Positions 44,318 through 52,694 of a stretch of 64,000 bases of DNA are shown here, piece after piece. The position numbers and the translations under genes are program-made. The stretch comes from Albibacterium sp035514885 (lineage in GTDB: Bacteria > Bacteroidota > Bacteroidia > Sphingobacteriales > Sphingobacteriaceae), in assembly GCF_035514885.1 (NCBI RefSeq), contig NZ_DATJCH010000024.1, forward strand, positions 62,001 through 126,000, given 5' to 3'. Each line of letters begins with the position of its first letter. Position 1 is the stretch's first letter. A model generated the notes under the pieces. The model was not told the DNA's origin and did not search any database. It was given only the letters and a program-made list of their open reading frames with translations.

Positions 44318-44669
44318 CTGATTCGTTCCATTTTTTAAAAAACTTTCTAATAGAAAGATTAATTAAATTGTTCTCTATTCTTCTTTTAAGAATTTTCAAA
44401 ATAAGAAGAAAGAGGATATATACACCACCTACAGTTAAGAATCCCAAAGAATTACTATCAAATAAATCACCGAAATAAAATCCTAAACTGATACTTAAAA
44501 ATAATAACACAAAAAAACTAAATATAATAAATAGCCCATCTGTTATAACACTCGATATAATATCAGAAACACGACTAACAATTCTCAAAATTGTCAGGTC
44601 CTTTGTATTATCTATATATTCTTTTATCTTTTGTAGTACTCCTTGAAAAGAAAATTTCTGATCTTCCAT
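44304..44669 (-). CDS. Small membrane protein of the holin-X-like (Phage_holin_3_6) type
   Basis: A 121-residue protein with an amphipathic N-terminus and two membrane helices (about 43-65 and 74-93), the layout of the Phage_holin_3_6 group. In chromosomal settings these proteins are found beside YtxH genes and are not lytic phage genes. No phage genes are near. It lies between the YtxH gene (62 bp before) and the coiled-coil gene (overlapping). A role in envelope stress is inferred from the neighbours alone. Confidence 0.75.
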   Translation of the reverse strand: MEDQKFSFQGVLQKIKEYIDNTKDLTILRIVSRVSDIISSVITDGLFIIFSFFVLLFLSISLGFYFGDLFDSNSLGFLTVGGVYILFLLILKILKRRIENNLINLSIRKFFKKWNESDDSK

Positions 44670-44731
44670 TTTTTATATTTTAAGAAGGCTATGTATATTA
44701 AATACACTAACCTTCTTTTGTTCGTTTATAT

Positions 44732-45001
44732 TCAAGCGTGTTCGTCTATAGCATCTTCAAATTCTGCTTTTCCACGATTCATCTTTGTTTTAATAGTAGA
44801 AACAACCTTTTCTTTTAAATCATTAAACTGTTCTTTCTGCTCCGCTGAACGTTCTTTAATCGCTTCTCCTAAATCCTTTAAAGACTCATTTAACTTTTCA
44901 CGAGTATCTACTCCTTTTTCAGGTGCAAATAATAATCCTAATGCAGCCCCTGCAGCTAATCCTGCCAATAACGCTGCTACTATCTTTGTGTTATCATTCA
45001 T
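44732..45001 (-). CDS. YtxH domain-containing protein
   Basis: An 89-residue protein with the YtxH signature: a glycine- and alanine-rich membrane helix (ALLAGLAAGAALGLLFAPEKG, about 9-29), then a charged helical tail (TREKLNESLKDLGEAIKERS). It is first in the YtxH, holin-like, coiled-coil trio. YtxH genes are often induced by general stress. The function is unknown. The length is typical. Confidence 0.85.
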   Translation of the reverse strand: MNDNTKIVAALLAGLAAGAALGLLFAPEKGVDTREKLNESLKDLGEAIKERSAEQKEQFNDLKEKVVSTIKTKMNRGKAEFEDAIDEHA

Positions 45002-45104
45002 AAATCTATATTTTAAAATATAACCATTTAAAGTCTCTCTTTAAATATACAAATACAAACACAAACTGTTTGCCAAAAAATCATAATTCTAATATTTCTA
45101 TTGT

Positions 45105-45139
45105 AAAAAAAAAGAGGCCATCTTTACAGATGGCCTCTT
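45105..45139 (-). terminator. Intrinsic terminator of the cold-shock gene
   Basis: A perfect 12-bp stem (AAGAGGCCATCT at 45112-45123 with its complement at 45128-45139) and a TTAC loop. On the minus strand it is followed by nine U residues. It lies 20 bp past the stop codon. Confidence 0.92.
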
Positions 45140-45158
45140 CACGATTTATGAATTAGTT

Positions 45159-45350
45159 TTAGATAACTTTAACATTTACCGCATTAAGTCCTTTTTTGCC
45201 TTGTTCTACGTCGAAACTTACGTTGTCGTTCTCGCGAATGTTGTCAATTAGACCTGTTGAATGAACAAAGATTTCACTTTCTCCTGAGTTAGGAATTATG
45301 AATCCGAAACCTTTAGTTTCATTAAAAAATTTTACTACTCCTTCTTGCAT
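45159..45350 (-). CDS. Cold-shock protein, CspA family
   Basis: A 63-residue single OB-fold nucleic-acid-binding protein. RNP1 is KGFGFI (about 13-18) and RNP2 is EIFVHST (about 26-32). It binds single-stranded RNA and prevents hairpins at low temperature or during growth shifts. The length is typical and slightly short. It has its own terminator, and its upstream gap is very AT-rich. Confidence 0.95.
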   Translation of the reverse strand: MQEGVVKFFNETKGFGFIIPNSGESEIFVHSTGLIDNIRENDNVSFDVEQGKKGLNAVNVKVI

Positions 45351-45466
45351 GATTTTAAAATATAATATTAATAAAGTACAAAAGTGCGTAAAAATATTCT
45401 AATACTACAATATTTTTATTTTTTCTTTTTATTTCTTTAATATATTTTACAAGGACAAGACTTTTA

Positions 45467-47170
45467 TTAAAGTCCGTCTCCATATTTAAAGAAGCTATTA
45501 ACTGTTACGGGAAGCTTGCCTTTGGCCTCAATCTGTTTCAAAAAGACCCTTGCTCCCGAAGTCTGCATAGTCTCATCATTTTGATAAGCGACAACTATTA
45601 CCCGAGATGCTTCAATTCCAGGGAGAGAAGCTATGGTATAAGGATTAGCAAAAACGATAAATTGAGCGTTTCTACTTGCCAGTTCACTGATAAATAGTTT
45701 TACATTTTCGTTATACCGTAAAACACTACCAGGCCGTATGTTTTCATCATGCAAAGCAATAATCACCTGTTCATAGTTTCTTAAAGCTGAATTCACTTTT
45801 ACAATTTCATCAGTTGTAGCATTTGAACTTAAAATGAAATTTAGTTGATTGTCAAAAGATTTACCCAATATACTCTGAAAGAAAGATATTTTTTCAGTAC
45901 CAATACTAATAACTGCAGTTTTCTTCGAAAATGAATTTCCTGCCAGCTCCTCCTTACCCTTTAACAGGGTAATAGAATTATCTGCCAATAGCTGATTAAA
46001 AAGCTTTGAAGAATCACGATTTAAATCAGCGTAAAGAGACTGTGTTTGAACAGGTTTTAGATTGTTCAAACCCAACCAATATTTTGCCGCCAAAACTTTC
46101 TTCACTCTTTTAGTCAGCTCATCCTCATCAATTCTATCCGTACGTATCGCCTTACGTATCATCTTATTTGCACGTTTACTATTCTTAGAAAGTTCTAATA
46201 CATCATTACCTGCTATTATAGCACGTACATCCGCTTCTCCATTTCTAAAGTACTTTACCACACCGTCCATATCCATGGCATCGGTAAAAACCAATCCATT
46301 AAAATTCAATTCCTTTTTTAAAATATCGGTTACCACATTCTTAGATAATGATGAAGGCAGATTAGGTGTATTATCTAAACTTGGAATATTCAAATGAGCA
46401 ACCATTACTCCTGAAGCACCTTCTTCAATCAATTTTTTAAATGGATAAATTTCCAAAGAATCAAGTCTTGACTTACTGAAATCCAATTTAGGTAAATCAT
46501 GATGTGAGTCAACATCCGTATCCCCATGTCCCGGGAAATGCTTTAAACTGACAATAACCCCCTCATCCATCATTCCCTTCATATAGGAAATCCCCTTTTG
46601 GGTGACGTTTTCCCTATTCTCACCAAATGAGCGATAATTTATAACCGGATTACGTGGATTATTATTAATATCAACAACCGGTGCAAAGTTTATATTTACA
46701 CCTAATCGTTTTAAGTCCTTAGCCACATTTTGCCCCATAGTATAAATTAATGAATTATCCTGAATAGCACCTAATGCCATCTGGTAAGGATAAGAGATTG
46801 TAGAATCTGGTAAACGCATACCTAACCCCCACTCTCCATCTATCGCTACTAATAATGGAACTTCTGATAAACTTTGATATCTATTTATAAGATTTGCATG
46901 TCTGACAGGACCTCCTTGAAAAAGAACTATTCCACCTAATTTTTCCCTCTTAATAACTTTTGCAACAGAATCAATGTAATTTTGTCCCAAATTAGTATGA
47001 GTACGCACCATAAATAATTGTGCAATTCTCTCCCGTTTATTTAATTTCTTATAAACTGAATCAACCCAACCGTGTTGTCGGTTAATGAAGGTTACGAAAT
47101 CACGTTTTTCCTGAGCTTTTAGCTGATTACCAAAAGACAGTAATATTATTAATAAAACTATATTTTTCAT
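45467..47170 (-). CDS. GH3 beta-N-acetylglucosaminidase (NagZ-type), secreted
   Basis: A 567-residue family 3 glycoside hydrolase with a signal peptide (1-19, ending LKAQE). The NagZ-type signature KHFPGHGDTDVDSHHDLP (about 206-223) carries the catalytic Asp-His dyad typical of N-acetylglucosaminidases, and the nucleophile is in VFTDAMDMDG near 295. It trims GlcNAc from muropeptides or other glycans in the periplasm. The C-terminal GH3 domain is present, but the serine-hydrolase module fused to many Bacteroidota homologues is not. A stand-alone serine hydrolase lies at 59311-60495. It has its own -7 element at 47188-47195. Confidence 0.92.
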   Translation of the reverse strand: MKNIVLLIILLSFGNQLKAQEKRDFVTFINRQHGWVDSVYKKLNKRERIAQLFMVRTHTNLGQNYIDSVAKVIKREKLGGIVLFQGGPVRHANLINRYQSLSEVPLLVAIDGEWGLGMRLPDSTISYPYQMALGAIQDNSLIYTMGQNVAKDLKRLGVNINFAPVVDINNNPRNPVINYRSFGENRENVTQKGISYMKGMMDEGVIVSLKHFPGHGDTDVDSHHDLPKLDFSKSRLDSLEIYPFKKLIEEGASGVMVAHLNIPSLDNTPNLPSSLSKNVVTDILKKELNFNGLVFTDAMDMDGVVKYFRNGEADVRAIIAGNDVLELSKNSKRANKMIRKAIRTDRIDEDELTKRVKKVLAAKYWLGLNNLKPVQTQSLYADLNRDSSKLFNQLLADNSITLLKGKEELAGNSFSKKTAVISIGTEKISFFQSILGKSFDNQLNFILSSNATTDEIVKVNSALRNYEQVIIALHDENIRPGSVLRYNENVKLFISELASRNAQFIVFANPYTIASLPGIEASRVIVVAYQNDETMQTSGARVFLKQIEAKGKLPVTVNSFFKYGDGL

Positions 47171-47187
47171 GGAAATAATTTACAGTT

Positions 47188-47195
47188 CAAATATA
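47188..47195 (-). promoter_or_regulatory. -7 promoter element of the GH3 gene
   Basis: TATATTTG on the minus strand, an exact TAnnTTTG match, 18 bp before the start codon. The bases from 47196 to 47378 show no gene or repeat. Confidence 0.45.
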
Positions 47196-47378
47196 CTTAA
47201 CTAATGGTAATTCATTTAAAGCCCATATGATTTAATCCTTTTATAATATTTATAAATTTCAATAGGCTTTTCAATGAAAATTGTCATTTAATCTGTTGAA
47301 AAACTCTATCAATGTCAATTTACTTTAATTAAAATTAAAAAAATAACAAAACTTTATTTATTTATAGATTATATTTTT

Positions 47379-47386
47379 TACATTTG
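47379..47386 (+). promoter_or_regulatory. -7 promoter element of the arginine operon
   Basis: TACATTTG, an exact TAnnTTTG match, 22 bp before the start of the leader peptide. Transcription would start near 47391, giving a 260-nt leader in front of the first enzyme gene. Confidence 0.6.
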
Positions 47387-47407
47387 CTTCTAGATTTTTT
47401 TACAACA

Positions 47408-47542
47408 ATGAAATCATTTCTAAACGATACAAACCTTATTCCTTCAACAGCTAAAAATGCTGTATCACTGGATATTTGTATTTTTCGTTTTGCCAGTACA
47501 CCCACTTTAAGAGTCCGACGACCCCTAAAGCCAAGGGCTTAA
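47408..47542 (+). CDS. Arginine leader peptide (44 residues), not previously called
   Basis: A short ORF from ATG 47408 to TAA 47540-47542, directly behind the promoter element and before the arginine operon. Five of its 44 codons are Arg (27, 35, 37, 38, 43), three of them within four codons, in TLRVRRPLKPRA at the C-terminus. The codons used are CGT, AGA, CGA, CGA and AGG. Arg clustered at the end of a small peptide upstream of Arg synthesis genes is the mark of an attenuation leader: stalling for lack of charged tRNA-Arg would alter folding of the RNA behind it. A 10-bp hairpin follows 19 nt past the stop. Translation is not proven, but position and composition agree well. Confidence 0.75.
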   Translation: MKSFLNDTNLIPSTAKNAVSLDICIFRFASTPTLRVRRPLKPRA

Positions 47543-47561
47543 TATTGGCATATCCCAGTTG

Positions 47562-47588
47562 TTTTTGAAGAAAGTCCCTCTTCAAAAA
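47562..47588 (+). promoter_or_regulatory. Probable attenuator hairpin of the arginine operon
   Basis: TTTTTGAAGA (47562-47571) pairs perfectly with TCTTCAAAAA (47579-47588) around the loop AAGTCCC, followed by an A/U-rich stretch with a T5 run at 47601-47605. The loop AAGTCCC can pair instead with GGGCTT (47535-47540) at the end of the leader ORF, with one bulge. A third hairpin, GCCAA/TTGGC (47530-47549), competes for the same bases. A ribosome held at the Arg codons would change which pairing forms. The U tract is weak, so translation control is also possible. Confidence 0.5.
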
Positions 47589-47650
47589 TTATTCAATAAA
47601 TTTTTATCCTATATTAAAACGATTGTTTTAACAATAATGAATTTGTATAA

Positions 47651-48343
47651 ATGACCCTTTCAGATTTCATTGTAATTCCTGCAACAGAAGTACACACCAA
47701 ATATGCAGAGCAGATCTGCATAGAAATGGCTGAATCAGCCAAAGCTCGCGGTACAGGAATAGCTCGCAGAAAACCCGAATATGTTGCAAAGAAAATGCAA
47801 GAAGGGAAAGCTGTAATTGCTTTAACTAAAGAAGAAGGCTTATGGGCAGGCTTTTGCTATATAGAAACCTTCAGCCACGGTGAGTATGTTGCAAATTCAG
47901 GCTTAATCGTTAATCCTGAATATCGTAACTGTGGTTTAGCCAAAGCAATAAAGAAAAGAGTTTTCTTGCTTTCAAGAGAAAAGTATCCAACAGCTAAAAT
48001 ATTTGGGTTAACCACAGGCCGTGCAGTCATGAAAATAAATTCAGAACTAGGCTATGAACCAGTGACCTACTCTGAGTTGACACAGGACGAAGAATTTTGG
48101 AAAGGTTGCCAAAGCTGTGTAAATTACGAGACTTTATTAAGTAAGGGTAAAAAGAACTGTCTCTGTACAGCAATGCTTTGGGATCCCGTTGAGAAAGAGA
48201 AAGAGATCAGACAAAAGATCGAGGATAAAGCTCGTGCAAAAGAACGTCTAAAGCAGATCACCAAAAAATCCTCTCTTTTGAAAAGACTTAGTCTGAAGTT
48301 TAGACGTTCAACCAAAATAGTTTTAACAATGATTCTGCATTAA
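47651..48343 (+). CDS. GNAT-family N-acyltransferase, likely first enzyme of the Arg pathway
   Basis: A 230-residue GNAT acyltransferase. The acyl-CoA-binding region is around VANSGLIVNPEYRNCGLAKAI (about 80-100). Distinctive is a Cys cluster, C153-x2-C156-x13-C170-x-C172, at the end of the domain, which could bind a metal. It is the first gene of the arginine operon, where an N-acyl-glutamate synthase is needed and no argA or argJ is otherwise present. It therefore probably makes N-succinyl- or N-acetylglutamate. Its start ATG overlaps, in the ATGA fashion, the stop of a 5-codon ORF (MNLYK, 47637-47654). The family is sure and the reaction inferred from context. Confidence 0.83.
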   Translation: MTLSDFIVIPATEVHTKYAEQICIEMAESAKARGTGIARRKPEYVAKKMQEGKAVIALTKEEGLWAGFCYIETFSHGEYVANSGLIVNPEYRNCGLAKAIKKRVFLLSREKYPTAKIFGLTTGRAVMKINSELGYEPVTYSELTQDEEFWKGCQSCVNYETLLSKGKKNCLCTAMLWDPVEKEKEIRQKIEDKARAKERLKQITKKSSLLKRLSLKFRRSTKIVLTMILH

Positions 48344-48365
48344 TTAAAATAAGATCAATAAAGAA

Positions 48366-49559
48366 ATGAAGAAAAAAGTAGTATTAGCTTATAGTGGCGG
48401 ATTAGATACATCATATTGTGTAATTTACTTAACTCGGGATCTAGGGCTAGAAGTACATTCAGTTTTAGTTAATACCGGTGGTTTTTCTGAAGAAGAACTT
48501 AACCAAGTAGAAAAAAGAGCCTATGACATGGGTGTAACTTCACATAAAACGGTAGATGAGGTTGAAAACTATTATGAGAGTAGCATTAAATACTTAATTT
48601 TCGGAAACGTTTTAAAAAATGCAACCTACCCTCTTTCAGTAAGTGCAGAACGCGTTTCACAAGCTACTGCTATTGCAAAATATGCAAAGGAAATAGATGC
48701 TGATTTTGTGGCTCATGGAAGTACAGGTGCAGGAAACGATCAGGTTCGCTTTGATATGATCTTTAATATATTAATTCCTGAAGTTGCTATCATAACTCCC
48801 ATCCGGGATATGCAATTAAGCAGGGAGGAAGAGATTGCCTACTTGCAAAAGCATGGAGTTCAATTCAATGCAGAAAAAGCTAAATACTCAATTAATAAAG
48901 GAATTTGGGGAACTTCTGTAGGAGGAAAAGAAACACTAACTTCTAATCAGACCTTACCAGAAGAGGCATGGCCTACTCCTATCACCTCAACTGAAGCACG
49001 ACAGATAACAATCGAATTTAAACAAGGTGAGCCAGTGGCTTTAAATGGTGAGCAGTTAAAACCTACTGAAGTTATACAAAAACTACAAAAGATCGCTCAA
49101 CCTTATGGAATCGGTAGAGATATCCACGTTGGAGATACAATTATTGGAATTAAAGGAAGAGTAGGATTTGAAGCCGCCGCACCTTTAATTATCATAAAGG
49201 CACACCATACTCTTGAAAAACATACACTTACAAAGTGGCAATTAAGTTGGAAAGATCAGTTATCTGCCTTCTATGGCAATTGGATGCACGAAGGCCAGTT
49301 TCATGATCCGATAATGCGGGATATTGAAGCGTTTCTAGCTAATTCACAAGAATTTGTTAATGGAAAAGTAATTGTAGAGCTTAATCCTCATCGCTTCCAG
49401 ATTATCGGTATTGAATCAGGAAGTGATTTGATGTCAAATAAATTTGGTAGTTATGGAGAAATGAACAAATTGTGGACAGCAGATGATGTAAAAGGCTTTT
49501 CAAAGATCTTTGGAAATCAAGTTATGATTTGGCATAAAATCAACAAAGGAGAAAATTAA
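48366..49559 (+). CDS. argG: Argininosuccinate synthase
   Basis: A 397-residue enzyme joining citrulline and aspartate at the cost of ATP. The N-terminal PP-loop VLAYSGGLDTSYCV (about 6-19) and the STGAGNDQVRFD stretch (about 119-130) are conserved. It is the second gene of the operon, 22 bp behind the GNAT gene, and ends directly before argC with no spacing. The length is normal. Confidence 0.97.
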   Translation: MKKKVVLAYSGGLDTSYCVIYLTRDLGLEVHSVLVNTGGFSEEELNQVEKRAYDMGVTSHKTVDEVENYYESSIKYLIFGNVLKNATYPLSVSAERVSQATAIAKYAKEIDADFVAHGSTGAGNDQVRFDMIFNILIPEVAIITPIRDMQLSREEEIAYLQKHGVQFNAEKAKYSINKGIWGTSVGGKETLTSNQTLPEEAWPTPITSTEARQITIEFKQGEPVALNGEQLKPTEVIQKLQKIAQPYGIGRDIHVGDTIIGIKGRVGFEAAAPLIIIKAHHTLEKHTLTKWQLSWKDQLSAFYGNWMHEGQFHDPIMRDIEAFLANSQEFVNGKVIVELNPHRFQIIGIESGSDLMSNKFGSYGEMNKLWTADDVKGFSKIFGNQVMIWHKINKGEN

Positions 49560-50549
49560 ATGAATTCACAACAAAAAATAAGAATAGGTATTGTTGGTTC
49601 CGCCGGATATACTGGTGGAGAGTTAATCAGATTGCTTATCTATCATCCTGATGCAAATATTGTTTTTGCACACAGTGAAAGCAATGGAGGTAATCCTATT
49701 TCCTCTGTACATACTGACTTAATTGGAGAAACAGATCTTCTCTTTTCCAATAATTTCAGTAATGATATAGACGTTCTATTTTTATGTGTTGGTCATGGAA
49801 ATGCTCGCAAATTCTTATCTGAAACTAATATTCCTCAACATATTCGGATAATAGACCTGAGTCAGGACTTCAGACTAGCTGCAAACTCTCATTTTCAAGG
49901 AAGAGATTTTATATATGGTCTGCCTGAACTACAACGTGATAAAATAAAAATTGCTCACAACATTGCAAACGCTGGCTGCTTTGCGACCACTATTGAACTC
50001 GCGCTATTACCTCTTGCAAATAAGGGGCTAATAAATTCTGAGGTTCATGTTAATGCTACGACGGGCTCTACAGGCGCTGGTCAAAATCCAAGTCCAACTT
50101 CTCATTATAGTTGGAGGAATGATAACCTTTCTGCCTATAAAATATTTGAGCATCAACATTTACTGGAAATTGGAGAAACACTTTCCAATTCTTCTCAGGA
50201 AAATCCGATCATAAATTTCATCCCTCAACGGGGTGCATTTTCCAGAGGCATTTTTGCTACAAGCTATATAAAGAGCGACCTAAGTATTGAAGAAGCTTAT
50301 ACTATATATGAGGAGTTCTATAGATCACATCCATTTACACATGTTAGCAGAAATAACATTGATTTAAAATTAGTTGTAAATACAAACAAATGCTTGCTAC
50401 ATCTAGTGAAATATCAAGATAAATTACTAATTATCAGCATGACCGATAACCTGCTCAAAGGAGCAAGCGGCCAGGCAGTACAAAATATGAATATTATGTT
50501 TGACCTGGATGAGCATACAGGACTCAACTTAAAATCAAGCGTTTTTTAA
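49560..50549 (+). CDS. argC: N-acyl-gamma-glutamyl-phosphate reductase
   Basis: A 329-residue NADPH-dependent reductase. The Rossmann motif GIVGSAGYTGGELIRLL lies at about 9-25, the catalytic Cys140 in NAGCFATT, and the conserved GTGAGQNPSP-like region (TGSTGAGQNPSPTSHYSWR) follows. It reduces the acyl-glutamyl phosphate to the semialdehyde. The acyl group is probably succinyl, given the transcarbamylase in the operon. It starts one base after argG ends. Confidence 0.96.
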   Translation: MNSQQKIRIGIVGSAGYTGGELIRLLIYHPDANIVFAHSESNGGNPISSVHTDLIGETDLLFSNNFSNDIDVLFLCVGHGNARKFLSETNIPQHIRIIDLSQDFRLAANSHFQGRDFIYGLPELQRDKIKIAHNIANAGCFATTIELALLPLANKGLINSEVHVNATTGSTGAGQNPSPTSHYSWRNDNLSAYKIFEHQHLLEIGETLSNSSQENPIINFIPQRGAFSRGIFATSYIKSDLSIEEAYTIYEEFYRSHPFTHVSRNNIDLKLVVNTNKCLLHLVKYQDKLLIISMTDNLLKGASGQAVQNMNIMFDLDEHTGLNLKSSVF

Positions 50550-50559
50550 TTTATAACAT

Positions 50560-51693
50560 ATGAAACCTTTCGATGTATACCCTCTTAACCCAATCGAAAT
50601 TACCAAAGCATCAGGTTTAAAAGTTTGGGATAATAAAGGGACAGAATATTTAGACCTATATGGTGGTCACGCAGTAATTTCGATTGGTCATACCCATCCT
50701 CATTATGTAAAAAGGCTTACCGATCAACTAAACAAAGTAGCCTTTTATTCTAACTCTATTGAGAATCCATTACAAATTCAATTATCCAATTTACTGGGTC
50801 AGATTTCTGGAAAAGAGGAATATGATTTATTTCTTTGTTCTTCTGGAGCCGAAGCGAATGAGAATGCATTAAAGATTGCATCCTTTTATAACAACAGGAA
50901 AAAGATAATAGCATTTAAAGGATCTTTTCATGGACGTACTTCTTTAGCTGTTGCTTGTACAGATAATCCAAAAATAGTATCCCCAGCAAACGCTCATGAT
51001 GTTGATTTCCTACCCTTTAATGACTTGAAAGCTCTGGAGACTGCTTTTGAAAGTTATGGAAACGATGTTTCTTCTGTCATTGTTGAAAGCATTCAAGGTG
51101 TCGGTGGAATTAAAGTGGCGACTCCAGAGTTCTTATCAAAAATCAGGGAGCTATGCACTCAATATAATGCAGTATTTATTGCTGATGAAGTTCAATGCGG
51201 CTATGGACGAACCGGAGAGTTCTATGCACAAGACTATTCCAACCAGTTGGCAGATCTTTATACCATGGCAAAAGGAATGGGCAATGGTTTTCCAGTCGGA
51301 GGAGTTGCTATCTCTTCCAAATTTAAACCATGGCATGGGATGCTGGGCACTACCTTCGGAGGAAGTCATTTAGCTTGTGCAGCAGCGTTAGCTGTATTAG
51401 AAATAATTAAAGAAGAAAACTTATTACAAAATGCTGCCGAAGTAGGTTCATATTTGCTAGAAGAATTAAAATCTTTCGATAAAATATCTGTAGTTAGAGG
51501 ACGTGGTTTAATGATAGGTATTGAACTGCCACTGGAACTAAATCAAATAAGGAAAGACTTACTTTTCAAAGATCATATATTTACAGGAGTAGCAAATCCT
51601 AATGTCATCCGTTTGCTACCTTCATTAACCGTTTCCAAAAAGGATGCTAATTTCTTCTTAGAATCTTTAAACAAACGACTTAAAGAAGCTTAA
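50560..51693 (+). CDS. argD: N-acyl-ornithine aminotransferase
   Basis: A 377-residue fold-type I PLP aminotransferase of the acetylornithine aminotransferase group. GGHAVISIGHTHPHY is near the N-terminus, SSGAEANENALK near 105, IADEVQCGYGRTG with the PLP Asp near 210, and the PLP-binding Lys238 is in TMAKGMGNGFP. It transaminates the semialdehyde to N-acylornithine with glutamate as donor. It lies 10 bp behind argC. Confidence 0.95.
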   Translation: MKPFDVYPLNPIEITKASGLKVWDNKGTEYLDLYGGHAVISIGHTHPHYVKRLTDQLNKVAFYSNSIENPLQIQLSNLLGQISGKEEYDLFLCSSGAEANENALKIASFYNNRKKIIAFKGSFHGRTSLAVACTDNPKIVSPANAHDVDFLPFNDLKALETAFESYGNDVSSVIVESIQGVGGIKVATPEFLSKIRELCTQYNAVFIADEVQCGYGRTGEFYAQDYSNQLADLYTMAKGMGNGFPVGGVAISSKFKPWHGMLGTTFGGSHLACAAALAVLEIIKEENLLQNAAEVGSYLLEELKSFDKISVVRGRGLMIGIELPLELNQIRKDLLFKDHIFTGVANPNVIRLLPSLTVSKKDANFFLESLNKRLKEA

Positions 51694-51723
51694 CCTAATA
51701 TTATATATAATAAACCAAGTAAA

Positions 51724-52680
51724 ATGAAAAAATTCTTCTCTGTAAAGGATGTACCTGATCTTCGGAAATTTATTTCTGAAGCAAAAAACGTAAAGGCAAA
51801 CCCATTCGGTCAAGAAAATTTAGGAAAACATAAAACATTGGGGCTCATCTTCCTCAACCCTAGCCTTCGCACCCGATTAAGCACACAAAAAGCTGGACTT
51901 AATTTAGGAATGCAGGTAATGGTTATGAATATGGGTCAAGAAGGCTGGGCACTTGAAACAAAGGACGGTGTAGTCATGGATGGGACCTCTGTAGAACACA
52001 TTAGAGAAGCCGCTGCAGTTATTGGACAGTATTGTGATGTTGTTGGTTTGCGTTCCTTTCCATCTCTTAAAGATCGCGAAGCGGATTATACAGAAGAACT
52101 TTTCAATAAATTTATTGAATACTGCAAAGTACCCGTAATAAGTTTAGAAAGTGCAACCCGACACCCTTTACAAAGCTTTGCTGACCTCTTAACTATTGAA
52201 GAAGAAAAAAAGGTAGAGAAACCTAAAGTTGTTCTTACTTGGGCTCCTCATGTAAAGGCCTTACCTCAAGCAGTTCCAAATTCATTTGCGGAATGGATGA
52301 GCAGGGCTCAAAGAGAAGGCATGATTGATTTTACGATTACTCATCCTGCAGGTTATGAACTTTCAGAAGAATTCACCGAAGGAGTAACAATTACACATAA
52401 CCAATCAGAAGCTATTAAGGATGCAGATTTCGTTTATGTAAAGAACTGGTCGGGCTTTCAAGAGTACGGAAAGATAATTGCAACAGATGAAGACTGGATG
52501 CTTAATTCCGAAAGATTAAGTGAGAATACTAAGGTTATGCATTGTCTACCGGTTAGAAGAGATGTTGAACTTGCCTCTGAAATATTAGACGGACCGCAAT
52601 CGCTCGTTCAAACTGAAGCAGGAAATCGTTTATGGGCAGCACAAACTGTTTTAAAAACCATTTTAGAAGAACTATCTTAG
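51724..52680 (+). CDS. argF': N-succinylornithine (or N-acetylornithine) carbamoyltransferase
   Basis: A 318-residue transcarbamylase of the SOTCase/AOTCase branch, not an ordinary ornithine transcarbamylase. The carbamoyl-phosphate motif is SLRTRLSTQKA (47-57), and the C-terminal HCLPVRRDVE block is intact. Specificity in this branch rests on one residue: Glu92 gives acetylornithine in the Xanthomonas enzyme, and Pro90 succinylornithine in the Bacteroides fragilis one. Published E92P, E92S and E92V exchanges switch the enzyme to succinylornithine. Here the position is Val90 (MDGTSVEH), so N-succinylornithine is predicted. The length matches the B. fragilis enzyme. It carbamoylates the acylated intermediate, so a free-ornithine step is skipped. 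Confidence 0.93.
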   Translation: MKKFFSVKDVPDLRKFISEAKNVKANPFGQENLGKHKTLGLIFLNPSLRTRLSTQKAGLNLGMQVMVMNMGQEGWALETKDGVVMDGTSVEHIREAAAVIGQYCDVVGLRSFPSLKDREADYTEELFNKFIEYCKVPVISLESATRHPLQSFADLLTIEEEKKVEKPKVVLTWAPHVKALPQAVPNSFAEWMSRAQREGMIDFTITHPAGYELSEEFTEGVTITHNQSEAIKDADFVYVKNWSGFQEYGKIIATDEDWMLNSERLSENTKVMHCLPVRRDVELASEILDGPQSLVQTEAGNRLWAAQTVLKTILEELS

Positions 52681-52694
52681 AGGCTAAAACAGAA

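Noticed and set aside
44304..44669. Prophage remnant suggested by the holin-like gene
   Set aside because: No endolysin, capsid, integrase or attachment site lies nearby, and the gene is coupled to YtxH-type chromosomal genes.
52632..52694. Longer N-terminus of argB
   Set aside because: It is the end of argF' read in another frame; family likeness starts at MRKLTVIKIGGN.
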